Positions 1 through 8,824 of a stretch of 13,671 nucleotides of DNA are shown one piece after another. A program made the position numbers and the translations under genes. Below the pieces are notes generated by a model, which was not told the origin of the DNA, did not search any database, and saw only the letters and a list, made by a program, of their open reading frames with translations. The stretch spans positions 1 to 13,671 of the forward strand of contig JAEPRB010000558.1 of NCBI GenBank assembly GCA_016758965.1, given 5' to 3'. The stretch comes from Circinella minor (Eukaryota; Mucoromycota; Mucoromycetes; Mucorales; Lichtheimiaceae). The stretch's first letter is position 1; every line of letters starts with the position of its first letter.

Positions 1-1149
1 ACAACCATCATAATAAAAGCAGTTAGAAATTCATCATTTTTTAGATATAGTGATAAGGAATTCTTTTTTTTTTTATCTTGTAGTGACATTTTTATAGTGT
101 TTCAGATTCTTCCCGTTACTACGTAGTTTGATATTTTTATTTTCATATTTGTCATTATTCCTTATAATTTAACTAAGTCTAACATTTATTTATATATTAT
201 TTCCATCCTCTTATCCTGATAACAGTGGCCAAATAATTGTCTTCTAATGGTTAAAGAGAAAAAGAGATAAATCAATACATGGCTAATAATATAACCTACT
301 GTTTATCAATAATTACAAAGAAAAATCTAATGACAGAAGCATGGATACTAGTAAAGAAAAAAAATAATGGTAGTAATGATCATCGTTATCATCGTAAGTG
401 ATCAATAAATAGTGAACACCATAAATGTATCAATAAAATAATGTATATGTTCCATGTGTTGTGGTGAAGCCAAATTGAAAATGATCCAAGGAAGCAATAT
501 ACGCTGTATTTCGCAATGTTAAAATAAAAATAAAAGTAACATAGTTCCATTAATCAAATAGTGCAATGTCGTACGGTATAAAAGAATACTGGGTGTTATT
601 TAGTGGTGAATAGTATTTCAGTGATGAGGAAGAATAAAATAGATTTGTGAACGTCAAATCCATAATTGTATAGATAAAGATGTGTTCGTCGTTATAAATG
701 GTGTAAGATTATAATAACGTGTCATAATAATAAAAAAAAAGTCTTGAGATTATTATAATTATCTGGTATTTAATTGCTTTTGTATATATTTATATGTGTT
801 CATGATCAGTAGATGTAAGAATAAATATTGAAATCCAGAAGGAACTAAGAGATGGACTACATATGTTGATGTAAGAAGGCGAAAATAGAAAAGGGTAATA
901 AAAAAAAAAGAATAAGCTCATCGTATTGTTGATGTAATATAATGTATATCTTAAAAAAGACAATTTCTTATATATGCTTGCAATAAATATGAAGTGATGT
1001 TAAAGCGTAATAAAAATAAAAAGGTTGTTACGCATATTTAATGACAACCAATTCCTTTGATAACCCATATAAACCCATTATAAATATTATGAACATTATT
1101 ATCCAAGAAAAAAAAATAACATACATAAAAAAAAAAATTGACTGCATAG
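1..1149. other. AT-rich stretch without a supportable gene
   Basis: I see no gene here. Open stretches on either strand are short, interrupted by TAA/TGA, and made of low-complexity A/T-rich codons, without paired splice sites that extend them. A minus-strand open frame in 1038-1229 overlaps, in another frame, the end of a possible relic described separately, and it runs into A/T tracts. The stretch contains a TACGTA hexamer at 120-125 and several A8-A10 runs. It is probably intergenic or decayed DNA. Confidence 0.5.
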
Positions 1150-1560
1150 TCAAAGTGACCAAAAGGACCATCCAGATAATGCTTTATTGATATTATTGCA
1201 TAAACAACTCCTCTTCCAAATACCTTCATCCACGTACATCAACAATAATAATTCGTCTATGACCCCATATCCATAACACTTATCTGTTTTACAATCGTTG
1301 ACAAAATCAAGCCATAAGCTCTGTATACTAAAGATAAAAAAAAAAAAAATAACACAGGATAGCAACAGTGATTCAACTCGGAAGCATGCATAATATATAT
1401 ATTAAAAAAAAGAAATAATACTTATCAATTTATCATTATTGTATATGGTAAAAACTTGAATACCATTGATTGTGTCAGAGATAATACTATCTACCAAGTG
1501 AAGCAAGGTGTATTGGTAATAAAAATTAGCAGCTAACAGTTCCTGTGAGCATATGGTTAT
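1150..1560 (-). pseudogene. possible decayed two-exon coding relic, unidentified
   Basis: Read on the minus strand, positions 1560-1402 stay open for 52 codons and include the coding-like string ELLAANFYYQYTLLHLVDS. After about 100 bases comes a good acceptor (T13ATCTTTAG, ending at 1328). It is followed by a second open stretch, 1327-1150, containing SLWLDFVNDCKTDKCYGYG and then ELLLLMYVDEGIW. The gap between the two is close to the intron size of the intact genes nearby. However, the obvious donor (AAGTATT) does not give the same reading phase as the second stretch, there is no clear start codon, and the second stretch runs into a stop. I do not recognise the protein. It could be a transposon remnant or a chance open frame in AT-rich DNA. 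Confidence 0.22.
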
Positions 1561-1605
1561 TCAAGTATGGAAAAAAGGTTATTTCCATCCATAAGTGGAG
1601 GATGA

Positions 1606-1875
1606 ATGGCCAAGCACATGCCGGAATCGGAACAGCAACGGTTGTATAGTTTCATTGACACTGACAAAGGCGACTACGAGCTAAGGACCATTGAGGAAGA
1701 TGCATTGGCAGCCGTACCTGAAGGAAAGGCAAAGCCCAGCAGTAGAAAAGTTGTAGTTTTGGAAAGATCGTGAGGAAAAGCTGCTAGTGGAATTAAAGAT
1801 GGTAAACTGCAAACCATTATATGTGATGGTAAAAAGACACTTGACTGTACCAGCGAGTTTCAGCACCAAGTGAGT
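1606..1875 (+). pseudogene. decayed coding segment with in-frame TGA, higher GC than its surroundings
   Basis: An ATG at 1606 opens a frame beginning MAKHMPESEQQRLYSFIDTD, which runs 55 codons to a TGA at 1771-1773. The same frame continues past the TGA with SGIKDGKLQTIICDGKKTLD and CTSEFQHQ, up to a donor-like GTGAGT at about 1876. Codons such as GAC, GGC, TAC, GAG and GCC are common here, unlike the A/T-ending codons of the three intact genes. This points to a different origin, for example a mobile element or a transferred gene. In-frame TGAs also lie just upstream (1603-1605). I cannot name a family. The alternative is a short functional 55-residue protein ending at the TGA, which I think less likely. 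Confidence 0.4.
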
Positions 1876-2159
1876 TTGGTTTCTCTTGGGGCGGCTTTAT
1901 TTATACTTACTAAACAAAACAGATTGGAGCCGAATCCTTTGAAGGGAATCTGTCTTGATTCATGGGTCTGATTAAAAAGGAGGTTATAGTGGGTAAATTC
2001 AACGATGTTTTTTGAAGAGGAATTGAAAACAGAAAAAAAATAAAAAATAATAAAAGTAATTCAGTTGATTTACATATAGTTGAACGGAACTTGGTAGAGC
2101 AGCCCATTGAAATAAATACAAAAAAAAAAAACATGTATACATATTACTATTTTCAACAG

Positions 2160-2254
2160 ATCCAACAGCCGAAAGAGCCTTCAGAGCCCCAATATCTTAC
2201 TCAGCTATAGGCTTCGAAGGGCCTGGCGACGTGGCCGAGTAAAGCTCAAAAATA
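2160..2254 (+). pseudogene. possible terminal exon of the same decayed gene
   Basis: A good acceptor (ACTATTTTCAACAG, ending at 2159) precedes a short open stretch of raised GC that reads, in phase 1, PTAERAFRAPISYSAIGFEG then PGDVAE and a TAA at 2238-2240. Between it and the 1606-1875 segment lies another coding-like patch in 1915-2030 (KQIGAESFEGNLS, GLIKKEVIVGKFNDVF), broken by TGA codons. Together these suggest one multi-exon gene that has decayed, but the joins cannot be fixed from sequence alone and the product is unknown. A GC-rich inverted repeat (2223-2228 with 2264-2269) and a T21 run (2288-2308) follow directly. Confidence 0.3.
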
Positions 2255-2287
2255 GTTAGATTCCGCCAGAACAACCCGGCTGATTGC

Positions 2288-2308
2288 TTTTTTTTTTTTT
2301 TTTTTTTT
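2288..2308 (+). repeat. T21 homopolymer
   Basis: An uninterrupted run of 21 T follows the GC-rich relic patch. It is the longest clean T run in the first half of the window. It could be a retroposon tail on the opposite strand, an RNA polymerase III type stop, or simple slippage. Confidence 0.9.
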
Positions 2309-4128
2309 CTCTTTTGGCTGCTTTCGTTTTCTTCCTCTGCCCAATTTTTTTTCTTGCCTTTCTAACATGATCACTTTGTCCGAAATGGAAGTTAGCAATA
2401 ATAATTGAAACAAAACACATGAAACATATTAGACCAGGGGGCGTTAGGGGGAGGGGGGATTGTTAAGAACGGTTTCTATAGTGTCATTACAGTACCTGGA
2501 GTGAGAAAGACCCAAGTTATTCTATGTTATAATAACTTTTGCTTAAGTCAAGAATAGGATGAAATTATGTGCTTGACCCATCATTTGTCTTGGTGTAGAA
2601 CATAATAACATGAAAACAAACTTATCCTTCCCGATTTCCCCAATTAAACATTATAAATTACTAAATACAAGTCTCGTTGTTACTTTGACAACAACAACTA
2701 GGGTGTTGTCAAGAAAATGTATATTTTTAAAAAATAAAAAGACCTCTCCCCATTGTTGTCATAGCAATCAAACATAAAAAAAAAACTTGATGAATTATGA
2801 ATAATCCCCCTTTTTTTTTTTTATGACAGTTATTGAAACGTAACACCAATTTTTTTTTTTTGTTTCGAATTTTAATACAGTAATCTTTTTTGCCCTTGCA
2901 GGGAAGGTTTTATAATAATAATATAAAGAGATTCTAGACTTGAAAGATTTAGAATTCCTCTTTATGACAATCCATTATTGTTGATCAGGGTCCTGTTTTT
3001 TTTTTTTTTTCTTTTTATAAAAGCTTGACATTTATTGAAGAAGTTTTATAAATGAAAAAAATAAAAATTATTAGAATGTAAATAATAAATACTCGGGTTA
3101 CTTTAATTGTTAATTATTTAAACTTTTTGTTTATAATAAAATACGTACCACTATAATGAGAAAGGGGAGGAGAGAAAAGTCAAATACATAACATTCTAGA
3201 TTCATTTTTTTTTTTTTTTAGAACAAAATGAATGATAAAAATGGATTTTGGCGTAAATTATTCTTCTATCAAGAAATTTCGACTTTTTAATTCATTTTTA
3301 TATGGTTTTTTTACTTTATATATATATTTACTAACTTTAGTAGATAATTAATAAATACGTAGAACTCGGGAACTTTTTATAATAAATAGACTTAAGATGT
3401 GGAAGAAAGTAGGGGGGGGGGCGTTTTGTTATCTATTTAATTAGTAAAATAAAAATAGAATTTTTTTTTTCTATTTTTCATAATTAAATAAAATATTCAT
3501 ATGCAAATACGTACCTCTTTCTTTATATATATATATATATAAAAAACAATAACAAATAAAGCTGGTCAATAATATATAGGTTCTTCAATAAAAAAATCTT
3601 TTTGTAATACCTTTTGAAAAAGTTATCGGCCCAGGAAAAAATGATTATGGTTGTACGAATGAATGAGGGGATTGTTTTACTTTGTTATAAAAACATGTGG
3701 CAGGTTTTAAAAACCGCGTTTAGGATCAAAAAGATCCATAAATAACCAAAATGATTTTCCCCCCTCATTCAACTATTACCATCAGCCTCATTCCTTTAAA
3801 AAAAAAGTAGAATAACAATTGGTATGAAAGAAAAAAAAAAGGTTATTCAACTAAAAAAATGTATATTGATATATTATAAAAAATAAAAACGATATATAGA
3901 ATATATAGAGTCAAATATTCATTTATATATATATATATATATATACATACATATATACATATATTATTATGATTATTATTATTCAAGCATGGATTATTTA
4001 ACATGTATAGCATTCAAATCATAATTTACATTTAAGGTTATAAAAGGAAATTGTAATAATTGAAGTAACACTAACACCACCTGAGTTGTTTATTATTAAC
4101 TCATATTTCATTTATACACACACACGCA

Positions 4129-4145
4129 CTCTCTCTCTCTCTCTC
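4129..4145 (+). repeat. (CT)n pyrimidine microsatellite
   Basis: About eight CT units run directly after a CA-rich stretch. The block lies some 410 bp upstream of the start of gene A. Similar CT blocks lie upstream of gene B, so a promoter-associated role is possible. Confidence 0.85.
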
Positions 4146-4351
4146 CCTTTTCCTTTTCTCTTTCTTTTTAAAGGTGTATACACAATTAGGTGGTTTTTTT
4201 TTATAAATTTTCAACCATTTGTTAAAAACTTTTACATTGTTTTTTTTTTCTCTTCACCCATCCACCCAATCCTTTCCTTTTGACCATTGAAAAAAGAAGA
4301 AGAAAAAAATCTTTTTTTTAAACAACAAATAAACGAACAATTCGAACTTTT

Positions 4352-4360
4352 TATAAAATA
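4352..4360 (+). promoter_or_regulatory. candidate TATA element for gene A
   Basis: TATAAAATA lies about 200 bp upstream of the proposed ATG of gene A. TATA-like strings are frequent in DNA this AT-rich, so this is only the best candidate. A second one, TATATATAA, sits only about 10 bp before the ATG, too close for a normal leader. Confidence 0.25.
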
Positions 4361-4558
4361 TACGATTTTACAATAACAGCAACAATAACAACAAGAATAT
4401 CGAATAATCAAGAAACTATTTTTTATTGTAGAAAAATAAAAAACAGTAACAACCACATTCGTTTTTTTTTTTTTTTTTATATAACCACTTGATACCCCTT
4501 TCCCCTTTTTTTTTACTCCTTAATATCTATCTATTTAATCTATATATAACGAACAATT

Positions 4559-5307
4559 ATGTGGATCATATCACGCATCGTAAGAAATATATAGATAAAC
4601 TTTGTATATATTTATATACATACATAATAACAACAGCCCTCAATTTTTTTTTTGTTTTTTATACTTAATAGTTTGGTGAATCAAGATGGACACGAACCAT
4701 TTTTTTAACAATTGTTATTCAAGCACTTTTAGCCACTATATTTGAAGCGATTATTTTTGCTTATCATGCAAATCAAATTAGTATTATTGATAAAGAAAGA
4801 CTTGATCAAAAAGGTTTTGGTGATAATTTAGCAACTGCTTATGCAAATGCACGTTCATTACTTGTTTATTTTATTTTATTTATTCTTGCACAAGTATTTA
4901 CATTAGCTCTTGTTATTGATGCGGTAAAAAAATATCATTTTATATCATTATTATTATTATTATTATTATTATGACTAATGAGTGAATTATATATATATAT
5001 ATATATATAGATTTATCAAAAAAATACAATTCAACTTATTGCATTGATTGCATTTGAATTAGGAATGTCAGCTTATTCAATTATTCAATATCATCAATCA
5101 TCCACATTATTTGATACAGATGATGCCAATGTACAATTAGTAGTTGCTTATCTTGGTGAAGCTTATCATGCTTCTCGATGGGCAGAAATTACAATGATTT
5201 GTATTATGATTATTAGTAGTATGATTTTTTGTTTTCTTGCCTATAAATTATATCTTGAATTTGGTTGGCATATTTATAAAAAAATTGGTGCAGATTTAGC
5301 TATGAGA

Positions 5308-5338
<31 letters not shown>

Positions 5339-6197
5339 TGGGGTTGATAGTAGTAGGTGGGGGGGAATATATATATATATATATATATATATACTCACCT
5401 TTTTTTTTATTATTTTAGATCGATATAAAATGTATCAAATTTTTATGATGCTTTTAAAATTAGATTTCTTTTTCTTTTTAGCATTATCTGTTCAATATTT
5501 AGCATTATTATGTGTTGCATGGTGGCCAGAAGCAACTACAGAAGAAGCAAAATCAATTATTATTAAAGAATTAATTGAACATGTTATATTAAGTTGTGTT
5601 GTCTCTGTTGTTATGCTTTGTTTAGCTTATTGGGGTGTAAGTATATATAATATTAATACTATTCAAAGAATAATAATTAATAATATTTTATATATATATA
5701 TATTTATATATAGTTACGAAGAGAAAAGAAACTTGTCATGTATATGTTTCATGTACTTGCAGCAACAAGTCAAGGTTATTTTATTTATTTATTAGTACAA
5801 ATATTTTCAAATCCTGATCGATTTGTTGGTTCAAAAGTTTTTCTTACTTTTTTTTGTAAGTTATTTTTAAAAATTGGGTGTTTGATTCATTTTATAAGAA
5901 ACTAAATGATTCACCTCTACTCACTATTTATATAGTAATTGTTGATATCATTTTAATTGTGATTTCTGTACCTGTTTCATTTATATGTGTACGCAACTTT
6001 AATCATGGATTAATTAATCATAGTAAGTATAAATCTATATTCTTTTATATATATATATATATATATATATTAATATATTAATCTATTGACGACAAAAAAT
6101 AGTATCACATGCAACAGCATCAGCCAATGCTACAAGTCATTCAATGACACCTATTGGACAAGAAAAAACAGGTAGTCGAAGATGGTCTATTGAATAA
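4559..6197 (+). CDS. UPF0658-type Golgi apparatus membrane protein, seven exons
   Basis: Exons: 4559-4579, 4672-4923, 5011-5308, 5419-5636, 5714-5855, 5936-6022, 6103-6197 (1113 nt, 370 residues). All junction phases agree. Hydrophobic segments lie at about residues 16-38, 69-91, 98-117, 151-172, 205-226, 243-263, 272-293 and 304-329. The tail is short, hydrophilic and serine-rich. Family hallmarks as I recall them are [53 protein letters not shown] and [12 protein letters not shown]. They match the fungal UPF0658 Golgi membrane proteins, whose biochemical role is unknown. The first exon encodes only MWIISRI. I chose it because its GTAAGA donor and the TTAATAG acceptor at 4671 are in the same phase; it is the least certain part. 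Four introns carry TA or TAA microsatellites. Gene B follows 575 bp downstream on the same strand. Confidence 0.85.
4989..5009 (+). repeat. (TA)n microsatellite inside intron 2 of gene A
   Basis: About ten TA units run straight into the TAG acceptor at 5008-5010, so the repeat forms the 3' end of the intron. Length changes here would move the branch point relative to the acceptor. Confidence 0.85.
5309..5418 (+). repeat. intron 3 of gene A, built largely of (TAA)n and (TA)n
   Basis: This 110-nt intron starts GTAATAATAAT (about nine TAA/AAT units, 5310-5338). It continues through a G-rich patch and a (TA)n block (about 5368-5392), and ends TTATTTTAG. The repeat includes the donor itself. Without splicing, the frame would read a run of about nine asparagines, which would be a false coding extension. 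Confidence 0.8.
6047..6070 (+). repeat. (TA)n microsatellite inside intron 6 of gene A
   Basis: About twelve TA units lie in the intron at 6023-6102, between the GTAAGT donor and the AAAAATAG acceptor. This is another intron of the same gene carrying a TA expansion. Confidence 0.8.
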
Positions 6198-6772
6198 TCC
6201 TTCTCTTCTACTTCTATAACCCCATCTTTTTACTTTATTCAATATCCATTTCATCATTTAATTCATCCATCATCATAAAACTCAAACAACAATATATATT
6301 TTGTTGATTCTTTCTCCTCCATTATTATCTTCTTTTTTTTTTTTATACCATTTATCTTTATTATTTGTAAGTTTAACCAAATCATCCCCCATCTTCCCTC
6401 CCTTTTTCTTCTTTAAAAAAACCCACTCTTTCTCTCTCTCTCTCTCTCTCTTCCCATTATAGCATTTTATTATAACAAATAAACAAAACAAAACAAAACA
6501 AATTTATATTACTTTTTTGGCATTGACGAGAGTCGTATGATCAATATTGAAATCCTTACTCTATCGTGGGAAAATAACCTCCGCCTCTCTCCTCCCTCTT
6601 CCTCCCCCCCTCTCTTTTTTTTGCATTATTTTTTCCACACTTTAAAAAGGGCGTTTTTTTTTTCCTCTCTTTCTTATCTCTTTCTCTTTTTTTTTTCCCT
6701 CTCCCCCTTCTCTCTCTCTCTCTCATTCTTAGGATCTTTTTTTTTTTTTTACTGATAATAAATAAATAAACA
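6198..6772 (+). other. intergenic region: 3' end of gene A and pyrimidine-rich leader/promoter of gene B
   Basis: No gene is seen. After the stop of gene A the plus strand becomes strongly pyrimidine-rich, with (TC)n at about 6429-6451 and a nearly continuous C/T tract from about 6579 to 6750. Frames open on either strand here (poly-Ser/Leu/Phe on plus, Arg/Glu/Lys on minus) are low-complexity artefacts of that tract. A CTTTAAAAAGGGCG block near 6640-6653 and an AATAAATAAATAAACA leader just before the gene B start are the only other notable strings. Confidence 0.7.
6579..6750 (+). promoter_or_regulatory. long C/T tract immediately upstream of the sulfite oxidase start
   Basis: About 170 bp of almost pure pyrimidine on the plus strand ends some 20 bp before the gene B ATG. 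CT-rich blocks just upstream of transcription starts are common in fungal promoters, so this probably lies in the core promoter or 5' leader. No specific factor site can be named. Confidence 0.45.
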
Positions 6773-8504
6773 ATGTCATCATCCACACTAGATTATAGTC
6801 AAGATCCTAAAAGACCTCAATATGATTTAATTATAAGAAAAGATAAACCATTTAATGCTGAACCACACATCCAAGATTTAGTAAAACATTATATTACACC
6901 TGAAAAATATATGTTTGTTCGATCCCATGGTCCTGTGCCTATGCATTTAAATGATTCTCATAGCATTACAATTCATGGTGGAATAAATACAAAACAATTT
7001 ACTGTTCAACAATTAAAAACACAATTTAAAAAAGCTCATGTTATGATGGCCATGCAGGTATTAAAAAAAAAAATAGTATAGACTTTTTTTAAAAGAATCA
7101 TTCATCTTTATTATTATTTTTTTACATTCAATAGTGTGCTGGTAATCGTCGTGACGGATTACATCGAGTTAAACATACCAAAGGGGTAAATATGCTATGA
7201 TAAGAAAGAAACTAAAAAAGGGGAGGGGGGAGAGGGGTTAAAAAGAAATGATCCTTTAGTTACTTTGACTTCTAAGGAGTGTGGGGGAAGGTTACACAAG
7301 ATTATGAACTATTACGTAGTAACGCGCAATCCATAATCACACATATAAACTAAAAAAAAAAAAATATATGACAAAAGGTCATTTGGGGAGCTGCTGCTGT
7401 TGGAAATACTACTTTTGCAGGTTGTCGTCTTAGAGATGTACTTCATGCAGTAGGTGTTGTCTCTTTTAAAAATGATTTACATGTTGCTTTTGAATCTGTT
7501 GAACAGGTAAAAAAAAAACATCTTTTTTTCTTTCTTAATAGTGTATTATCAAATACATGTATAATGAATAGTTTTATATATATTTATATTAGTGTGAAGA
7601 AACCAATTGTTATGGATCTTCTATTCCACTTTGTAAAGCATTGTAAGAAAATGATTAAAAAAAAAAAAAAAAAAGAGTGTCGTCAAAAAGAACAATAACA
7701 AACAAATATATTAATTATTGATTATTATTATTAGAGATGAATTTGGTGATGTATTATTGGCTTATGAGGTATTTTGTTTTTCCCCTCCCCCTCCCCCCCC
7801 CACTCACCTTTGATAATAATTCAATTTATACGTACTTCACTTTTAGATGAATGGAAAACCACTTACACGTGATCATGGATATCCACTACGTGTGGTTGTT
7901 CCTGGATATATTGGTGCTAGATCCGTTAAATATTTAAAATCGATTATTGTTCAAGATCATGAATCCACCTCTTATTTTCAACAACGTGATTATAAATTAT
8001 TACCTGCCAATGTAGATTGTGAAAAAGAAGCAGAAGAATATTGGTGTAAAGTACCTTCTATTGGAGAATTTAATGTACAATCTTTTGTATGTTATCCTCC
8101 TCCTACACAGAATGATCATGATATGAATAAATTCATCCTGTCACAAGGTTATGCATTATCAGGAGGAGGTAGAGGTATTCAACGGGTAGATGTTTCCAAT
8201 GATAATGGTGAAACTTGGCAAGTAGCTAAATTATATCAACCTAGTTTAACTACATCCGCTCATATTTGGGGTTGGTGTCTTTGGACTATTCAATTAGAAT
8301 ATAAAGGATATCCTATTGTTTGTAGAGCAGGTAATGTAAATTTAAAGTTATTTGCGGTGTTTTTTTTTTTTTTTTTTGCATGATAAAATAATTGACATTC
8401 TTTTTTTATATATAGTGGATTCTGCTGGTAATGTTCAACAAGAATATCCTGTATGGAATTATCGTGGTGTATTAAATAATTCATGGAGAACTGTTAATTT
8501 GTAA
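6773..8504 (+). CDS. SUOX: sulfite oxidase, molybdopterin core and dimerisation domains only, seven exons
   Basis: Exons: 6773-7057, 7135-7185, 7378-7506, 7593-7642, 7735-7768, 7847-8330, 8416-8504 (1122 nt, 373 residues). All phases agree. The enzyme oxidises sulfite to sulfate with a molybdenum cofactor, the last step of sulfur amino acid breakdown. Residues 48-56 read FVRSHGPVP, with the expected active-site Arg50. Cys96 in CAGNRR is the molybdenum ligand; the second exon begins exactly at this Cys. RDYK (Tyr232) corresponds to the conserved tyrosine region. GYALSGGGRG (284-293) opens the dimerisation domain, which ends PVWNYRGVLNNSW. There is no cytochrome b5 domain and no mitochondrial presequence. 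The C-terminus is VNL, not a standard peroxisomal signal. Length and layout resemble plant sulfite oxidase (about 390 residues), which uses oxygen as acceptor. A nitrate reductase is excluded because no heme or FAD domain follows. Confidence 0.95.
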
Positions 8505-8511
8505 TAATAAT

Positions 8512-8517
8512 AATAAA
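8512..8517 (+). terminator. candidate polyadenylation signal of the sulfite oxidase gene
   Basis: AATAAA occurs a few bases after the TAA stop and is followed directly by a run of about eleven A. A further AATAAA near 8605 is an alternative at a more usual distance from the stop. Confidence 0.35.
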
Positions 8518-8682
8518 GTAAAAAAAAAAAATTTAATTTTCCAAATGATTTTTTGAGTGGTGGAAAAAGAAAGAAAGGCGAATTTTTTTGGATTTCTGTA
8601 CAAAATAAAAAGATGAAGGGAAAAATATTTACAATGAGTTTAACTTTAACACACGTTCATTTGTGTATAATATTGTGAGGCA

Positions 8683-8699
8683 AGAGAGAGAGAGAGAGG
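8683..8699 (+). repeat. (GA)n microsatellite
   Basis: About eight GA units occur in the B-C intergenic region. On the minus strand this is a CT tract downstream of gene C. Confidence 0.85.
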
Positions 8700-8824
8700 A
8701 GAGGGGAAGGTGGTACTATATATTTTTTTGTTAGTAAAAAATAAAAATAAAAAATAAAAAAACAACAATGATAACAATAATAACAATAATAAAAGGAATT
8801 AAAAACAAAGAAAGAAAACAATTA

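Larger units (their letters stand above)
2310..4558. other. long non-coding region upstream of gene A
   Basis: No gene is supportable here on either strand. The stretch is dominated by homopolymers, a G10 run (3412-3421), TA microsatellites (about 3524-3542 and 3924-3945) and a CT tract (4129-4145). Short open frames near 4086-4456 read through CT/TTT repeats and are low-complexity. A possible old tandem duplication is visible in 2931-3376: ATTCTAGA, AATAAATAC and ACTCGGG recur in the same order about 265 bp apart. The 3' part presumably carries the promoter and leader of gene A. A TATAAAATA at 4352-4360 is the best TATA-like match. Confidence 0.6.
8505..8824. other. convergent intergenic region between genes B and C
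   Basis: This is the 3' flank shared by two converging genes. It is A-rich on the plus strand, with a (GA)n block (8683-8699) and AATAAA-like strings. No open frame of note is present. Confidence 0.7.

Noticed and set aside
1910..2134. Minus-strand 74-codon frame starting with poly-Phe
   Set aside because: Lies opposite the plus-strand coding remnant and begins in a poly-A/T run; treated as a shadow.
4086..4456. Overlapping short frames on both strands in the CT-rich stretch
   Set aside because: Low-complexity Ser/Leu/Phe and Cys/Tyr readings of CT, TTT and CAA repeats upstream of gene A.
5311..5392. Poly-Asn and (Tyr-Ile)n extension of the gene A exon
   Set aside because: The frame here is intron: GTAATAAT donor and TTATTTTAG acceptor join GAT-CGA-TAT in phase and restore the conserved family sequence.
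6282..6491. Minus-strand open frame of 69 codons with Arg-Glu repeats
   Set aside because: It reads through the (TC)n microsatellite and A/T runs; no motif and no splice support.
6556..6786. Minus-strand 76-codon open frame rich in Arg/Glu/Lys
   Set aside because: It is the complement of the C/T tract upstream of the sulfite oxidase gene; simple repeat translation, not protein-like.
8290..8484. Minus-strand 64-codon frame across the end of the sulfite oxidase gene
   Set aside because: Opposite-strand shadow of exons 6 and 7 of a confidently read gene.
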